A stretch of DNA of 64,000 nucleotides from Paenibacillus macquariensis (GTDB lineage: Bacteria > Bacillota > Bacilli > Paenibacillales > Paenibacillaceae): positions 124,001 to 188,000 of the forward strand of contig NZ_FTNK01000003.1 in the NCBI RefSeq assembly GCF_900156375.1, written 5' to 3'. The notes beneath the pieces were generated by a model, which was given only the letters and a program-made list of their open reading frames with translations, was not told the origin of the DNA and ran no database searches. The translations under genes were made by a program, and so were the position numbers. Shown piece after piece: positions 33,644 through 42,936 of the stretch (its first letter is position 1; each line of letters begins with the position of its first letter).

Positions 33644-35047
33644 ATGGCCCAAACAAGTATTATTGTAAGGTTGGAATTAGATCATGCCAAAGTTAGCTTT
33701 GGAGATGTAGCCGCTGCAGTGAGTAAAGCAGGTGGGGATATTACGTCAATTGACGTCATCCGTCCGGGTAAGGAATCATCGATCCGTGACATAACGGTAG
33801 ATGGAGGGGATCATAGTGAATCTTTAATTGTTGAGTCGTTAAAAAATCTGAGTGGTATTAAAGTGATTAACGTATCCGACCGTACCTTTCTCGTTCATCT
33901 GGGTGGAAAAATCGTTATTCAACCAACACTTCCGATCAGGAACCGTGAGGATCTGTCGCAGGTATACACACCAGGTGTAGCTAAAGTGTGTAAGGCTATT
34001 CATGAGAATCCGAGTAAAGCTTATTCGTTAACCATCAAACGTAATACAGTCGCCGTGATTTCAGATGGAACAGCTGTACTTGGACTTGGCGATATAGGCC
34101 CCTATGCAGCAGCACCTGTCATGGAAGGAAAGGCCATGTTATTTAAACAACTAGCGGGTGTAGATGCATTTCCACTGTGTCTAGATACGAGAGATACTGA
34201 AGAAATTATCCGTACTATTAAAGCGGTCAGTCCTATATTTGGTGGCATTAACCTTGAGGATATTAGTTCGCCTCGTTGTTTTGAAATCGAGCAAAGGTTG
34301 ACCGAAGAGCTCGATATACCGATCTTCCACGATGATCAACATGGGACCGCAGTAGTTGTGATCGCGGGACTCCTAAATGCGCTGAAGATTGTAAATAAAC
34401 GGATTAACCATGTTCGCATCGTTGTTAACGGTATTGGAGCGGCAGGGGTATCTATATGCAAAATGCTACTGGATGCAGGTGTTACACGTCTTGTGCCTGT
34501 GGACAAGGAAGGTGCCATTATCCATGGTGGAAAGTATGAACATCCCATGTGGCAGTGGCTTGCAGAGCAACCACAAGTTGAGAAGGAGTCTGGGTCATTA
34601 AAAGAACTCATTCGCGGAGCAGATGTATTTATCGGCGTGTCACGTGGAGGTTTATTGAACGGAGATGATATTCAGTCAATGAACGAGCAATCCATTGTAT
34701 TTGCCTTGGCTAATCCAGAGCCTGAAATAAATCCTGAAGAAGCGCTTGCGCATGTAGCTGTATTGGCAACTGGACGAAGTGATTATCCGAATCAAATTAA
34801 CAATGTGCTCGTATTTCCTGGCTTATTCCGAGGGGCGCTTGATTGCCGTGCCACACGAATCAATGAGCCAATGAAATTAGCAGCAGCGCGCGCAATTGCC
34901 TCCGTTGTATCGAATAATGAACTTAACGAACAATATATCATCCCAAGTATATTCAATGACAAGGTCGTTCCGGCGGTGCGTAAAGCCATTATTGAAGCAG
35001 CTATACTAACGGGCGTGGCACGGCGTATTCCGCCTGATTTTAGATAA
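33644..35047 (+). CDS. NAD(P)-dependent malic enzyme with N-terminal ACT-like domain
   Basis: About 467 residues; oxidatively decarboxylates malate to pyruvate. The first ~80 residues form an ACT-like regulatory domain (TSIIVRLELDHAKVSFGDVA, GGDITSIDVI). The catalytic part has the VYTPGVAKVCKAI motif, the Lys and metal sites FHDDQHGTAVV, and the nucleotide loop VNGIGAAGVSICKML. Bacterial short malic enzymes with an ACT domain are usually allosteric. I prefer the ATG at 33644 after GCGGAGG, although the spacing is long; the ATG at 33605 has no ribosome site. Confidence 0.9.
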   Translation: MAQTSIIVRLELDHAKVSFGDVAAAVSKAGGDITSIDVIRPGKESSIRDITVDGGDHSESLIVESLKNLSGIKVINVSDRTFLVHLGGKIVIQPTLPIRNREDLSQVYTPGVAKVCKAIHENPSKAYSLTIKRNTVAVISDGTAVLGLGDIGPYAAAPVMEGKAMLFKQLAGVDAFPLCLDTRDTEEIIRTIKAVSPIFGGINLEDISSPRCFEIEQRLTEELDIPIFHDDQHGTAVVVIAGLLNALKIVNKRINHVRIVVNGIGAAGVSICKMLLDAGVTRLVPVDKEGAIIHGGKYEHPMWQWLAEQPQVEKESGSLKELIRGADVFIGVSRGGLLNGDDIQSMNEQSIVFALANPEPEINPEEALAHVAVLATGRSDYPNQINNVLVFPGLFRGALDCRATRINEPMKLAAARAIASVVSNNELNEQYIIPSIFNDKVVPAVRKAIIEAAILTGVARRIPPDFR

Positions 35048-35217
35048 TAGCGTGTTAGCTTCGGTTATTCGCAAGATCGAGAGAATGTGCATAACGTAAG
35101 TTGGTATAATGAATTGGTTTCGCAATAATCCGGTAGCTAGTAAGGTTCTATCAGCATTGCAGCGTTAAGAATCCACCCATCTTACGTAAACATCTTCAAA
35201 GCTTGTCATGCTAGTCT

Positions 35218-35247
35218 GCATATTGTGACCAAGTCCCTCATAGACAT
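35218..35247 (+). promoter_or_regulatory. Candidate sigma-E sporulation promoter of the ydcC-like gene
   Basis: GCATATT (35218-35224), 14 bases and CATAGACAT (35239-35247) fit the sigma-E consensus for mother-cell genes. It lies about 45 bases before the lipoprotein start. B. subtilis ydcC is, as I recall, sigma-E dependent, which agrees. Confidence 0.55.
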
Positions 35248-35289
35248 GTACTAATCAATTCAATACATGTGGATAAAGGGGATGATGTC

Positions 35290-36378
35290 ATGCGCCGGAT
35301 ATCATGGGTGCTTGCTATGGTGTTATGCGTTACCGTCGTGTTGGCAGGTTGCGGTGGTAAGAAGGATGCTGCTTCCGTAGTTAAAGACCTGAACAACGTG
35401 GTCGACAAGTTACAAAGCAAGGACGGTTCTTACAAAGGCAAAGGTAACATGACGTTGTACACAGGTGAGAAGCCACAGCAGTATGATGTGGAAGTATGGT
35501 ATCAGAATCCTTCATTTTATCGGATTAGCTTGAAGAATGCCCAGAAAGATATTACGCAAATCGTTCTACGCAATGATGATGGGGTATTTGTTCTTACACC
35601 AAGTCTGAACAAAAGCTTTAGATTCCAAAGTGATTGGCCGGAGAATCAAGGGCAAGTGTATTTATTTCAGACACTGGCTAGAGGTATCCTCACGGACAAC
35701 ACTCGCCAATTCGTAGATGACAAGGAAAGTTATGTCTTTGATGTTGCAGCGAATTATCACAGTCAATCCCTTGTTCGGCAAAAGATTTGGCTGAATAAAG
35801 ATAGTTATGCACCGAAGCAGGTGCAGGTATCAGATTCCGAAGCTAATGTTGTTGTTGAAGTGAAATTTAATGAATTTGAATTCAATGCCAAGTTCGATAA
35901 AGATTCATTCGATATGCAACGGAACATGACAGCGATGGGTGATTCGCTCGGAACGATTACAGAAGTAGATGAGTCTGGTAATGCAATCGAACCAGTCTTG
36001 TCCGAGGGAACGCAACCTGAGCCGGTTAAGAAGGAATTAGGTAGCTTCGGTGTTATCGAACCAGACTATATTCCTGAGGGTGTTGTGAAGAACGATATAA
36101 CTCAAATAGCTAATAGTAAAGATCATGCAGTCGTATTACGTTATGACGGAACGTATCAATACACAGTAATGGAAGCACGGCCCCTTGATCGTGCGGTATC
36201 CCTTGCACCAGGTGAAGTGATTGATCTAGGGTTTACGGTGGGACTATTGACTGGTGATGAGCAGAAGACTTTAACGTGGATGGATGATGGAATTGAATTC
36301 CGAATTACGAGTGCTAATCTTCCAGACATTGAAATGAGGAAAGTTGCAGAGTCTTTATCCGAACAAACGGGTAAATAA
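35290..36378 (+). CDS. ydcC: YdcC-like lipoprotein (LolA-fold carrier type)
   Basis: A 362-residue lipoprotein with lipobox VVLAGC (Cys near residue 20). The middle part, with DVEVWYQNPSFYRISLKNAQ, IVLRNDDGVFVLTPSLNKSF and LVRQKIWLNKDSYAPKQVQV, fits LolA/LolB-like outer-membrane-carrier folds as described for B. subtilis YdcC, and the last ~120 residues resemble a DUF4367-type domain. In B. subtilis ydcC also precedes alr-ndoAI-ndoA. The ATG at 35290 lies after AAAGGGGA; an upstream in-frame start is less favourable. It probably works in the mother cell during sporulation. Confidence 0.85.
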   Translation: MRRISWVLAMVLCVTVVLAGCGGKKDAASVVKDLNNVVDKLQSKDGSYKGKGNMTLYTGEKPQQYDVEVWYQNPSFYRISLKNAQKDITQIVLRNDDGVFVLTPSLNKSFRFQSDWPENQGQVYLFQTLARGILTDNTRQFVDDKESYVFDVAANYHSQSLVRQKIWLNKDSYAPKQVQVSDSEANVVVEVKFNEFEFNAKFDKDSFDMQRNMTAMGDSLGTITEVDESGNAIEPVLSEGTQPEPVKKELGSFGVIEPDYIPEGVVKNDITQIANSKDHAVVLRYDGTYQYTVMEARPLDRAVSLAPGEVIDLGFTVGLLTGDEQKTLTWMDDGIEFRITSANLPDIEMRKVAESLSEQTGK

Positions 36379-36385
36379 TAGTTGT

Positions 36386-36445
36386 AGACGGATGTCCGTA
36401 TTGTTGGGGTACTCTCCCTCTACAATAAAGGACATCCGTCTTTTC
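36386..36445 (+). terminator. Terminator of the ydcC-like gene
   Basis: A perfect 12-bp stem (36386-36397 with 36430-36441) with a long partly paired loop is followed by TTTTCTTT. Confidence 0.8.
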
Positions 36446-36586
36446 TTTATAGGTTGTGGCGAATGTGTATAAATGGCTGTACCAGATAGTCTAAGGGCAA
36501 TTGACAGACGCCTTCCAGAACATTACCATTAGTTTAATACAAACATCTAATGATGATTGCTCAAACTTCAGAGAAGGTGACTGGAA

Positions 36587-37771
36587 TTGCTAGTAAACTA
36601 TCGACCAACAATAGCGGAGATTAATTTGGACCATCTCATTGCAAATTATCATGTTTTCCGCTCGGCATTACCACAAGATATGATGATATTAGCTTGTGTA
36701 AAGGCCAATGCTTATGGACATGGCGCGGTGAAGGTGGCTCAAGAAATGGAGAAAGTGGGTGCTAATTATCTTAGTGTTGCTTTCTTGGATGAAGCGTTAG
36801 AGCTTCGTCGAGCAGGTATACAGCTCCCAATTTTGATTCTGGGGTATACGCCTCCTGAAGCTATCCAAGTTGCTTGGGAAAATGATATTACGGTAACATT
36901 GTTTACGCAGGAAGTGCTTGATGCCATGAGCCAATTACCGGTTCAAAGCACGGATAAACCTTTAAAAGTACACATCAAGATCGACAGTGGAATGGGGCGA
37001 CTTGGACTTTTCCCTGGTGATGAAGCTCAATCTTTTATAGAAAAGGCTTTCTCGATCCCAGGTATTGAAGTTGAAGGGTTGTATACACATTACGCCAAGG
37101 CAGATGAAGAAGATAAAAGTTATACACTGGAGCAGTACCGACGGTTTCTATGCGTTGCTGATGCATTAGAAGAGAAGGGGTATCATATCCCCATTATACA
37201 TACGGGAAACAGTGCGACTGCAATCGACATGCCACTTATATCGCATAATATGGTACGTATAGGCATCAGCTTGTACGGACTCTATCCATCAGATGAAGTG
37301 AATGCTCAGAAGATTGCATTGACCCCGGTATTGACGCTGAAGACGCAAACAGTATATGTTAAGACGCTTCCTCCTCATGCGGGAATTAGCTACGGTAGCA
37401 AATATGTGACGGAAGATAATGAAGTTATTGCAACACTTCCGATCGGTTATGCTGATGGATATTCCCGTATGCTGAGTGGCAAGGCAGAAGTACTAATACG
37501 CGGACGCCGCATTCCTGTCGTCGGAACAATCTGCATGGACCAGTGTATGGTATCATTGCAAACTTTTGCTGAAGAGGCAAAAGAAATTCAAGTGGGTGAA
37601 GAGGTTGTTCTCATCGGCCAACAGTCTGGCGATTGTATTACTGCAGATGAGTTGGCATCCAAGCTAGGTACCATCCATTACGAAGTGATCTGTATGTTAG
37701 CTGCAAGGATTCCGCGCCACTATATTCAAGGTGGAATCCTTCAACACGTAGTCAACCCTTTAATGCTTTAG
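36587..37771 (+). CDS. alr: Alanine racemase
   Basis: A 394-residue PLP enzyme that makes D-alanine for peptidoglycan. ACVKANAYGHG holds the PLP Lys39, and GISYGSKY in the C-terminal part holds the catalytic Tyr. The motifs RPTIAEINLDHL and IGYADGYSR are also standard. The TTG start lies after AGAAGGTGA. It precedes the ndoAI-ndoA toxin pair, as in B. subtilis. Confidence 0.95.
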   Translation: MLVNYRPTIAEINLDHLIANYHVFRSALPQDMMILACVKANAYGHGAVKVAQEMEKVGANYLSVAFLDEALELRRAGIQLPILILGYTPPEAIQVAWENDITVTLFTQEVLDAMSQLPVQSTDKPLKVHIKIDSGMGRLGLFPGDEAQSFIEKAFSIPGIEVEGLYTHYAKADEEDKSYTLEQYRRFLCVADALEEKGYHIPIIHTGNSATAIDMPLISHNMVRIGISLYGLYPSDEVNAQKIALTPVLTLKTQTVYVKTLPPHAGISYGSKYVTEDNEVIATLPIGYADGYSRMLSGKAEVLIRGRRIPVVGTICMDQCMVSLQTFAEEAKEIQVGEEVVLIGQQSGDCITADELASKLGTIHYEVICMLAARIPRHYIQGGILQHVVNPLML

Positions 37772-37981
37772 ATATGATCACCAAGTGGCTTTTTAATGAG
37801 GATAAAGGATTGTAAGAAAAGATCTCAATTGTTGTCTTTTGGAAGTGAGAGTTTGTCTTACGTAAATGCTGATTGTAGTTTATAATGGAATGTAGCATAC
37901 ATGATATACGATTAGCATATATATTCCTTTGTATAAATTTCCTTGAATTAAGCTATACTGGTGCTCAGGTGATAAGGTGTT

Positions 37982-38281
37982 GTGGGGGTGGAAGAGAAGG
38001 TGGCTAATTTGCAGAACACGAAGAGAATAATGATCAGTTTACCAGATCATCTTTTGCAGGAAGTGGACGGGATCGTCGCGCTGGAGAATTCCAATCGTAG
38101 TGAACTCATAAGGCAAGCCATGAAGCTGTATTTGACGGAACGGAAGAAGAGATACATCCGTGAGTCCATGCAACGTGGCTACATGGAAATGGCAAAGATT
38201 AACTTGACCATGGCGTCTGAGGCTTTCCACGCAGAGGAAGATGCGGACAGCACTTTAGGCCGCTCAGTAAGCGGGGTGTGA
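37982..38281 (+). CDS. ndoAI: Antitoxin EndoAI (ribbon-helix-helix)
   Basis: Up to 99 residues. The ribbon-helix-helix DNA-binding part is KRIMISLPDHLLQEVDGIVA with NRSELIRQAMKLYL, and the C-terminal toxin-binding stretch RGYMEMAKINL is shared with B. subtilis NdoAI. It neutralises and co-regulates the MazF-type toxin encoded three bases downstream. The exact start is uncertain: the GTG at 37982 follows AAGGTG closely, while a GTG at 38000 and a TTG at 38009 are alternatives. Confidence 0.92.
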   Translation: MGVEEKVANLQNTKRIMISLPDHLLQEVDGIVALENSNRSELIRQAMKLYLTERKKRYIRESMQRGYMEMAKINLTMASEAFHAEEDADSTLGRSVSGV

Positions 38282-38284
38282 ACA

Positions 38285-38635
38285 TTGATTGTAAAACGCG
38301 GTGATGTATTTTTCGCGGACCTTTCACCTGTTGTAGGTTCTGAACAGGGAGGGGTAAGGCCTGTTTTGATCATTCAGAATGACATTGGTAATCGTTTCAG
38401 TCCTACGGTAATCGTAGCGGCGATTACCGCGCAAATTCAAAAGGCGAAGCTTCCTACCCATGTAGAGATTGATGCAATCTCTCATGGATTTGACAGGGAT
38501 TCCGTCATTTTGTTGGAGCAAGTTCGGACGATTGACAAACAAAGACTAACAGATAAGATTACACATCTTGATGAGGAAACCATGAAGAAGGTAGATGAAG
38601 CTCTGCTAATCTCTTTAAGTTTAATTGATTTTTAA
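38285..38635 (+). CDS. ndoA: EndoA toxin, MazF-family mRNA interferase
   Basis: A 116-residue ribonuclease that cuts RNA at a UACAU-type pentamer in the B. subtilis homologue. [36 protein letters not shown] and [18 protein letters not shown] are nearly identical to B. subtilis EndoA. The catalytic Arg and Thr of the family (in GGVRPV and SPTVI) are present. The start is TTG at 38285, coupled to the antitoxin gene. Confidence 0.96.
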   Translation: MIVKRGDVFFADLSPVVGSEQGGVRPVLIIQNDIGNRFSPTVIVAAITAQIQKAKLPTHVEIDAISHGFDRDSVILLEQVRTIDKQRLTDKITHLDEETMKKVDEALLISLSLIDF

Positions 38636-38843
38636 AGGATTATCTTCGGTTTATATTATAGCGGGAATTAAGGCGGACCTAAGGGTGCGCCTTTCCTGAT
38701 GTTTGTCCAGCGATGAATTATACTAGACATAAGAAGAGGATGACATCTGCTTCAGTTCAAGGCGATTAAGTGGGTAGAGTGGAAATCTACTCGAAAGTTT
38801 GTGATAATAAGGTTCTATAGCCAAGGTGGAAAGAGGGATATCA

Positions 38844-41060
38844 TTGTCAGAACAAGATGTAGTTGTAGAGATAGATGAAGTCGAGATGAAAGCGGAAGAA
38901 CAAGAACGTATTGTTAAACAGACCGCTAAAGAATTGAACATCTCTTTGAAGCAAGTTCGTACAACAGTAGGGTTATTGGATGAAGGGAATACCATTCCAT
39001 TCATTGCTCGTTATCGTAAAGAAATGACGGGAGAACTCGATGAGAATCAACTAAGAGATATCGAAGAACGCGTAGGCTACTTGCGGAATTTAGAAGAACG
39101 TAAGCGGGAAGTCATTCGAATAATAAATGAGCAAGGAAAACTTACAGTAGAACTAAAGGCATCTATTGTACAAGCAGTCAAATTGCAAGAAGTGGAAGAT
39201 CTGTATCGTCCATATCGGCAAAAGCGCAAAACTCGCGCGAGTATGGCGAAGGAAAAAGGTTTGGAGCCTTTGGCGAGTTGGATATGGGATCAGCCTAAGC
39301 AAGGAGATTTAACCATTGAGGCAGCGTCATATGTGGATGCTGAACAAGGTGTAGATTCACCTGAGGATGCGATCCAAGGCGCAATGGATATCCTTGCAGA
39401 GAACATTGCAGATGAAGCAGTGATCCGTGCTTGGGTACGCCGATATACGATGGATCATGGATTGTTGGATTCCGAAGCTAAGGATAAGGAACAAGAGTCA
39501 GTATACGAGAACTACTATAGTTACAAAGAACTGGCTAAGAAAATGCCTCCTCACCGTATTCTTGCTATTAATCGTGGTGAAAGAGAGAACATTCTTAAAG
39601 TGGGCCTTGACGTACCAGCGGAATCTATTCATTCCTATATGGGTACTCAAGTAATCAAGGGTGATTCTATTGTCAAAAATGTACTGCAATCCGTTGTTGA
39701 AGATGCTTACAAACGTCTAATAGCGCCGTCTATTGAGCGGGAGATTCGTGCAGAATTGACGGAGAAGGGTGAGAATCAAGCAATTTCTATCTTCTCAGGT
39801 AACCTGCGTAGCTTGCTCTTACAACCGCCAGTGAAAGGTCGTTGTGTATTGGGTGTAGACCCTGCCTTCCGTACAGGTTGTAAGCTTGCGGTAGTGGATG
39901 ATACAGGTAAACTACTGGAAGTAGCAGTTACCTATCCTACGCCACCACATAATAAAAAGCGGGAAGCAACCGAGAAATTCCAAGAATTGATCTCCAAGTA
40001 TAAGATTCAATTGATTGTTATTGGGAACGGAACGGCTTCTAGAGAGACAGAACAATTCGTTGCTGAAATTATTAGCGATCTTAACGACAAAGAACTTGCA
40101 TATCTTATCGTCAATGAAGCAGGTGCAAGTGTGTATTCTGCTTCTAAGTTAGCGGCAGCAGAATTCCCTGATCTGGATGTTGCTGAGCGCAGTGCTGTTT
40201 CCATTGCTCGTCGTATTCAGGATCCATTGGCTGAGTTAGTAAAGATTGATCCTAAAGCCATTGGTGTTGGTCAGTATCAGCATGATGTGAGTCCGAAACA
40301 TTTGGAAGAGAGCCTCAAGGCAGTCGTTGAATCAGCCGTTAACCATGTTGGCGTTGATGTAAATACGGCTTCGCCATCGCTATTGTCTTATGTAGCAGGA
40401 GTGAATGCGACAACTGCTAAGAATATCGTGAAGTATCGCGAAGAGAATGGTAAGTTCCTTACCCGTAAACAATTGCAAAAGGTTCCACGCTTAGGGGCAA
40501 AAACGTACGAGCAATGTATTGGATTCATGAGAATTTCAGAAGGGAAAGATCTGCTTGATAGCACACCAATCCATCCAGAGTCCTATTCTGTTGTAGATCG
40601 TATATTCCGTGAAATAAATGTGGGGTTAGAGAAATTGGGAAGCCAAGAACTCAGTCACATCCTAGAACAACAAGATGTTGAGATTCTAGCAACCAAACTA
40701 GAGGTTGGTGTACCAACGTTACGTGATATATTGGAAAGCTTACAGCGTCCTGGACGCGATCCTCGTGAGGAGCTTCCTCTGCCGATCTTCCGTACTGATG
40801 TGTTGAAGATGGAAGATTTAGCACCGGGTATGGAGATGCAAGGTACTGTTCGTAATGTTATTGACTTCGGAGCTTTCGTGGATATCGGAATCAAAAATGA
40901 TGGATTAGTACACATCTCACAATTAAGTAACGGTTATGTTAAGCACCCTATGGATATCGTTTCTGTTGGAGATAATGTGACGGTATGGGTACTCAATATC
41001 GATGAGAAAAAGGGCCGTGTTGGACTTACGATGAGGAATCCTCGGAAGGATCAGGTTTAA
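38844..41060 (+). CDS. tex: Tex-family RNA-binding transcription accessory protein
   Basis: About 738 residues. Order: N-terminal helical Tex domain (IPFIARYRKEMTGELDENQL), YqgF/RNase H-like domain (CVLGVDPAFRTGCKLAVVDD, IVIGNGTASRETE), helix-hairpin-helix repeats (VNHVGVDVNTASPSLLSYVA) and a C-terminal S1 domain (TVRNVIDFGAFVDIGI, GLVHISQLS). Homologues bind RNA and affect transcription and toxin expression. The TTG at 38844 is preferred because AGAGGG lies six bases before it; the GTG at 38826 lacks a site. Same position as ydcI in B. subtilis, downstream of ndoA. Confidence 0.95.
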   Translation: MSEQDVVVEIDEVEMKAEEQERIVKQTAKELNISLKQVRTTVGLLDEGNTIPFIARYRKEMTGELDENQLRDIEERVGYLRNLEERKREVIRIINEQGKLTVELKASIVQAVKLQEVEDLYRPYRQKRKTRASMAKEKGLEPLASWIWDQPKQGDLTIEAASYVDAEQGVDSPEDAIQGAMDILAENIADEAVIRAWVRRYTMDHGLLDSEAKDKEQESVYENYYSYKELAKKMPPHRILAINRGERENILKVGLDVPAESIHSYMGTQVIKGDSIVKNVLQSVVEDAYKRLIAPSIEREIRAELTEKGENQAISIFSGNLRSLLLQPPVKGRCVLGVDPAFRTGCKLAVVDDTGKLLEVAVTYPTPPHNKKREATEKFQELISKYKIQLIVIGNGTASRETEQFVAEIISDLNDKELAYLIVNEAGASVYSASKLAAAEFPDLDVAERSAVSIARRIQDPLAELVKIDPKAIGVGQYQHDVSPKHLEESLKAVVESAVNHVGVDVNTASPSLLSYVAGVNATTAKNIVKYREENGKFLTRKQLQKVPRLGAKTYEQCIGFMRISEGKDLLDSTPIHPESYSVVDRIFREINVGLEKLGSQELSHILEQQDVEILATKLEVGVPTLRDILESLQRPGRDPREELPLPIFRTDVLKMEDLAPGMEMQGTVRNVIDFGAFVDIGIKNDGLVHISQLSNGYVKHPMDIVSVGDNVTVWVLNIDEKKGRVGLTMRNPRKDQV

Positions 41061-41082
41061 TCATCTGATTAATAGGCACAAG

Positions 41083-41122
41083 AAAAAGCTTCGCTTCCCT
41101 ATAAGGATGGCGAAGCTTTTTT
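41083..41122 (+). terminator. Terminator after tex
   Basis: AAAAGCTTCGC pairs with GCGAAGCTTTT (stem to 41120) with a 15-base loop and six T. Confidence 0.85.
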
Positions 41123-41147
41123 CATGTACTTATAAGTATGATGCCAC

Positions 41148-41279
41148 TTATGAAGACCTACTACTGTTATCTTCAGGAGTATTGTGGTAGAAAAACCAGC
41201 ACTCATTAAGCAGTTTAATTTGGCGACGATCTCTCTTAATGAAAGCACGCATTAATTGATTACTTAGCCATTGCGGCAA
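41148..41279 (-). CDS. cmpA: Cortex morphogenetic protein CmpA
   Basis: A 43-residue protein read on the minus strand from TTG 41279, with GAGGAGG about six to seven bases before it. MPQWLSNQLMRAFIKRDRRQ followed by IKLLNECWFFYHN closely matches CmpA of B. subtilis, a sporulation adaptor that delivers SpoIVA for degradation by ClpXP in cells with a faulty spore coat. It lies between tex and sprT, exactly as in B. subtilis, and on the opposite strand. CATACAGAT, a sigma-E-like -10, lies just upstream, though the -35 is weak. Confidence 0.92.
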   Translation of the reverse strand: MPQWLSNQLMRAFIKRDRRQIKLLNECWFFYHNTPEDNSSRSS

Positions 41280-41359
41280 GGGTATCTCCTCCTCTTGCAT
41301 TCCATCTGTATGTTTAACATATGGAGGAGAAGCCCAATTTGTGCAGGTCTACATGTTAT

Positions 41360-41710
41360 CTATTCGAATTCTTCTTCGTACCATTGCTCTAGCTGAGCTT
41401 GAAGAGCACGGATTTCCGTGAGCAGTGATATGATTGGATAACTTTTCTCATCAATGGATGAAAAGGATTGTTCTAATTCATTGATGTAATGTAGTCCATT
41501 TTGTATCGAATATTGCTCTTGCAAAAGATCTAAAGTATCGCATTCAGCGATAGCTAGTGGCAAGGTGGGGATTTCAAGGGCTGTCAGTTTGCTGATCTCT
41601 TTATTGAGGCGTAAATTAAGGGCACTTAGCTGGTAAGCGTAGTCTGCAGGCATTTCTACAAACTGAAGTTCCTGTTGTTGCTGTAGAATAACGTATCTCA
41701 TCTTTTCCAT
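41360..41710 (-). CDS. Uncharacterised helical protein
   Basis: A 116-residue protein, highly helical and acidic at the end (EQWYEEEFE). AAGGAGG lies 13 bases before ATG, slightly far. The pattern QQQQELQFVEMPADYAYQLS and LRLNKEISKLTALEIPTLPL shows no known motif. It is divergent from sprT and lies upstream of cmpA on the same strand. No function can be given. Confidence 0.68.
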   Translation of the reverse strand: MEKMRYVILQQQQELQFVEMPADYAYQLSALNLRLNKEISKLTALEIPTLPLAIAECDTLDLLQEQYSIQNGLHYINELEQSFSSIDEKSYPIISLLTEIRALQAQLEQWYEEEFE

Positions 41711-41893
41711 ATCTTGTAGGAAACCTCCTTATTAAATGAATAAATGCTATACTATCTTTTCTCTCAATCGCTATACTTGACAGTGTAGCGTATGATGAAG
41801 TTAAAATTCAAGTATATGGATTGAACTACAGGAATACTAGCCCTCAAATTGTTGTTTCTATATGACCTTTTCGAAAGGAAACGTACCGAATCT

Positions 41894-42385
41894 ATGAAAG
41901 AAAATATGACGAATGAGGAACTGCAGGCATGGGTAGAGAAGATTTCTATGGATAGTTTCGGAGTCCCCTTTCAACATCGTGCCATGTTTAATGGTCGATT
42001 GTCTTCTACAGGAGGGCGATATTTCTTGAAAGGGCACAACATCGAGATTAATCCGCATCAACTGGATAACTTCGGCAATGATGAAGTGGAAAAGATTATT
42101 AAACATGAATTATGTCACTATCACCTCCATCTGAGAGGTAGAGGATACCGACATCGTGATCCAGAATTCAAACAGCTCTTGAAGCAAGTGGGTGGTAGTA
42201 GATTCTGTCAATCGTTGCCTGGAACTAAAGCTAGAAAACCTCAGCCGTACCGATATAAGCTGACTTGTAGTCAATGTGGAATGGAGTATCTTCGTAAGCG
42301 GAAGGTGGACCCAAAGCGCTACCGTTGTGGAAAATGTAGCGGCAAACTGCGAATATATGAACTTGACTCGAATTCATCAGGATGA
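41894..42385 (+). CDS. SprT-like zinc metalloprotease domain protein
   Basis: About 163 residues. The zinc motif HELCHYHLHLRGRGYRHRD is diagnostic of SprT/Spartan-type proteins, and the C-terminal part has CSQCGMEYLRKR and CGKCSGKL, a zinc ribbon. B. subtilis ydcK encodes the same protein in the same place. The ATG at 41894 is used, although the ribosome site AAAGGAAA is 11 bases away; a longer reading from 41849 is possible. The protease role on DNA-protein crosslinks is known only for distant family members. Confidence 0.9.
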   Translation: MKENMTNEELQAWVEKISMDSFGVPFQHRAMFNGRLSSTGGRYFLKGHNIEINPHQLDNFGNDEVEKIIKHELCHYHLHLRGRGYRHRDPEFKQLLKQVGGSRFCQSLPGTKARKPQPYRYKLTCSQCGMEYLRKRKVDPKRYRCGKCSGKLRIYELDSNSSG

Positions 42386-42415
42386 TATATTAATGATTGT
42401 ATTCATGTTTATTGT

Positions 42416-42491
42416 TCCCTGATAGCTCAGTTGGTAGAGCACTCGACTGTTAATCGAGTTGTCACAGGTTCGAGCCCTGTTCGGGGAGCCA
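42416..42491 (+). tRNA. tRNA-Asn (GTT)
   Basis: Complete cloverleaf with anticodon GTT in ACTGTTAAT, T-arm GGTTCGAGCC and encoded CCA. First of a five-gene cluster Asn-Ser-Glu-Lys-Leu that corresponds to the trnS cluster downstream of ydcK in B. subtilis, where a Gln gene is also present. Confidence 0.95.
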
Positions 42492-42500
42492 TTATTATTT

Positions 42501-42592
42501 GGAGAGATACCCAAGTGGCTATAAGGGGACCCTCTGCTAAGGGGTTAGACTGCGTAAGCGGTGCGTGGGTTCGAATCCCACTCTCTCCGCCA
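42501..42592 (+). tRNA. tRNA-Ser (GCT)
   Basis: Acceptor stem GGAGAGA/TCTCTCC, a long variable arm (class II) and anticodon GCT in TCTGCTAAG. CCA is encoded. It lies nine bases after tRNA-Asn. Confidence 0.95.
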
Positions 42593-42627
42593 TTTTTATT
42601 AGATGATTTGATTAGTGATTAACCAAT

Positions 42628-42651
42628 GAACCTAATAGGTTCTTTTTTTTG
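42628..42651 (+). terminator. Terminator of the Asn-Ser tRNA transcript
   Basis: GAACCT pairs with AGGTTC around a three-base loop and is followed by eight T. The stem is short. Confidence 0.55.
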
Positions 42652-42663
42652 TGAAAAAAATGC

Positions 42664-42692
42664 TTGTCATGGCATTATATTTTTGCTATAAT
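42664..42692 (+). promoter_or_regulatory. Sigma-A promoter of the Glu-Lys-Leu tRNA genes
   Basis: TTGTCA (42664-42669), 17 bases and TATAAT (42687-42692) lie 32 bases before tRNA-Glu. The very good match fits a stable-RNA promoter. Confidence 0.75.
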
Positions 42693-42724
42693 CGTTTTTG
42701 TCGTCACAAGAAGTCAATCATTAT

Positions 42725-42799
42725 GGCCCGTTGGTCAAGCGGTTAAGACACCTCCCTTTCACGGAGGTAACAGGGGTTCGATTCCCCTACGGGTCACCA
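42725..42799 (+). tRNA. tRNA-Glu (TTC)
   Basis: Acceptor GGCCCGT pairs with ACGGGTC, anticodon loop CTTTCAC gives TTC, and CCA is encoded. Confidence 0.95.
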
Positions 42800-42853
42800 T
42801 TGTAATCTTAATTTTTTCCTCACTTATGGCACACATCATTGTGAAGTCACCGA

Positions 42854-42929
42854 GAGCCATTAGCTCAGTTGGTAGAGCACCTGACTTTTAATCAGGGTGT
42901 CGAAGGTTCGAATCCTTCATGGCTCACCA
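42854..42929 (+). tRNA. tRNA-Lys (TTT)
   Basis: Acceptor GAGCCAT pairs with ATGGCTC, anticodon TTT in ACTTTTAAT, and CCA is encoded. Confidence 0.95.
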
Positions 42930-42936
42930 TTATTAC

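Noticed and set aside
38670..38694. Hairpin AAGGCG/CGCCTT after ndoA as a terminator
   Set aside because: The stem is short and interrupted and has no T run; read-through into tex is just as likely.
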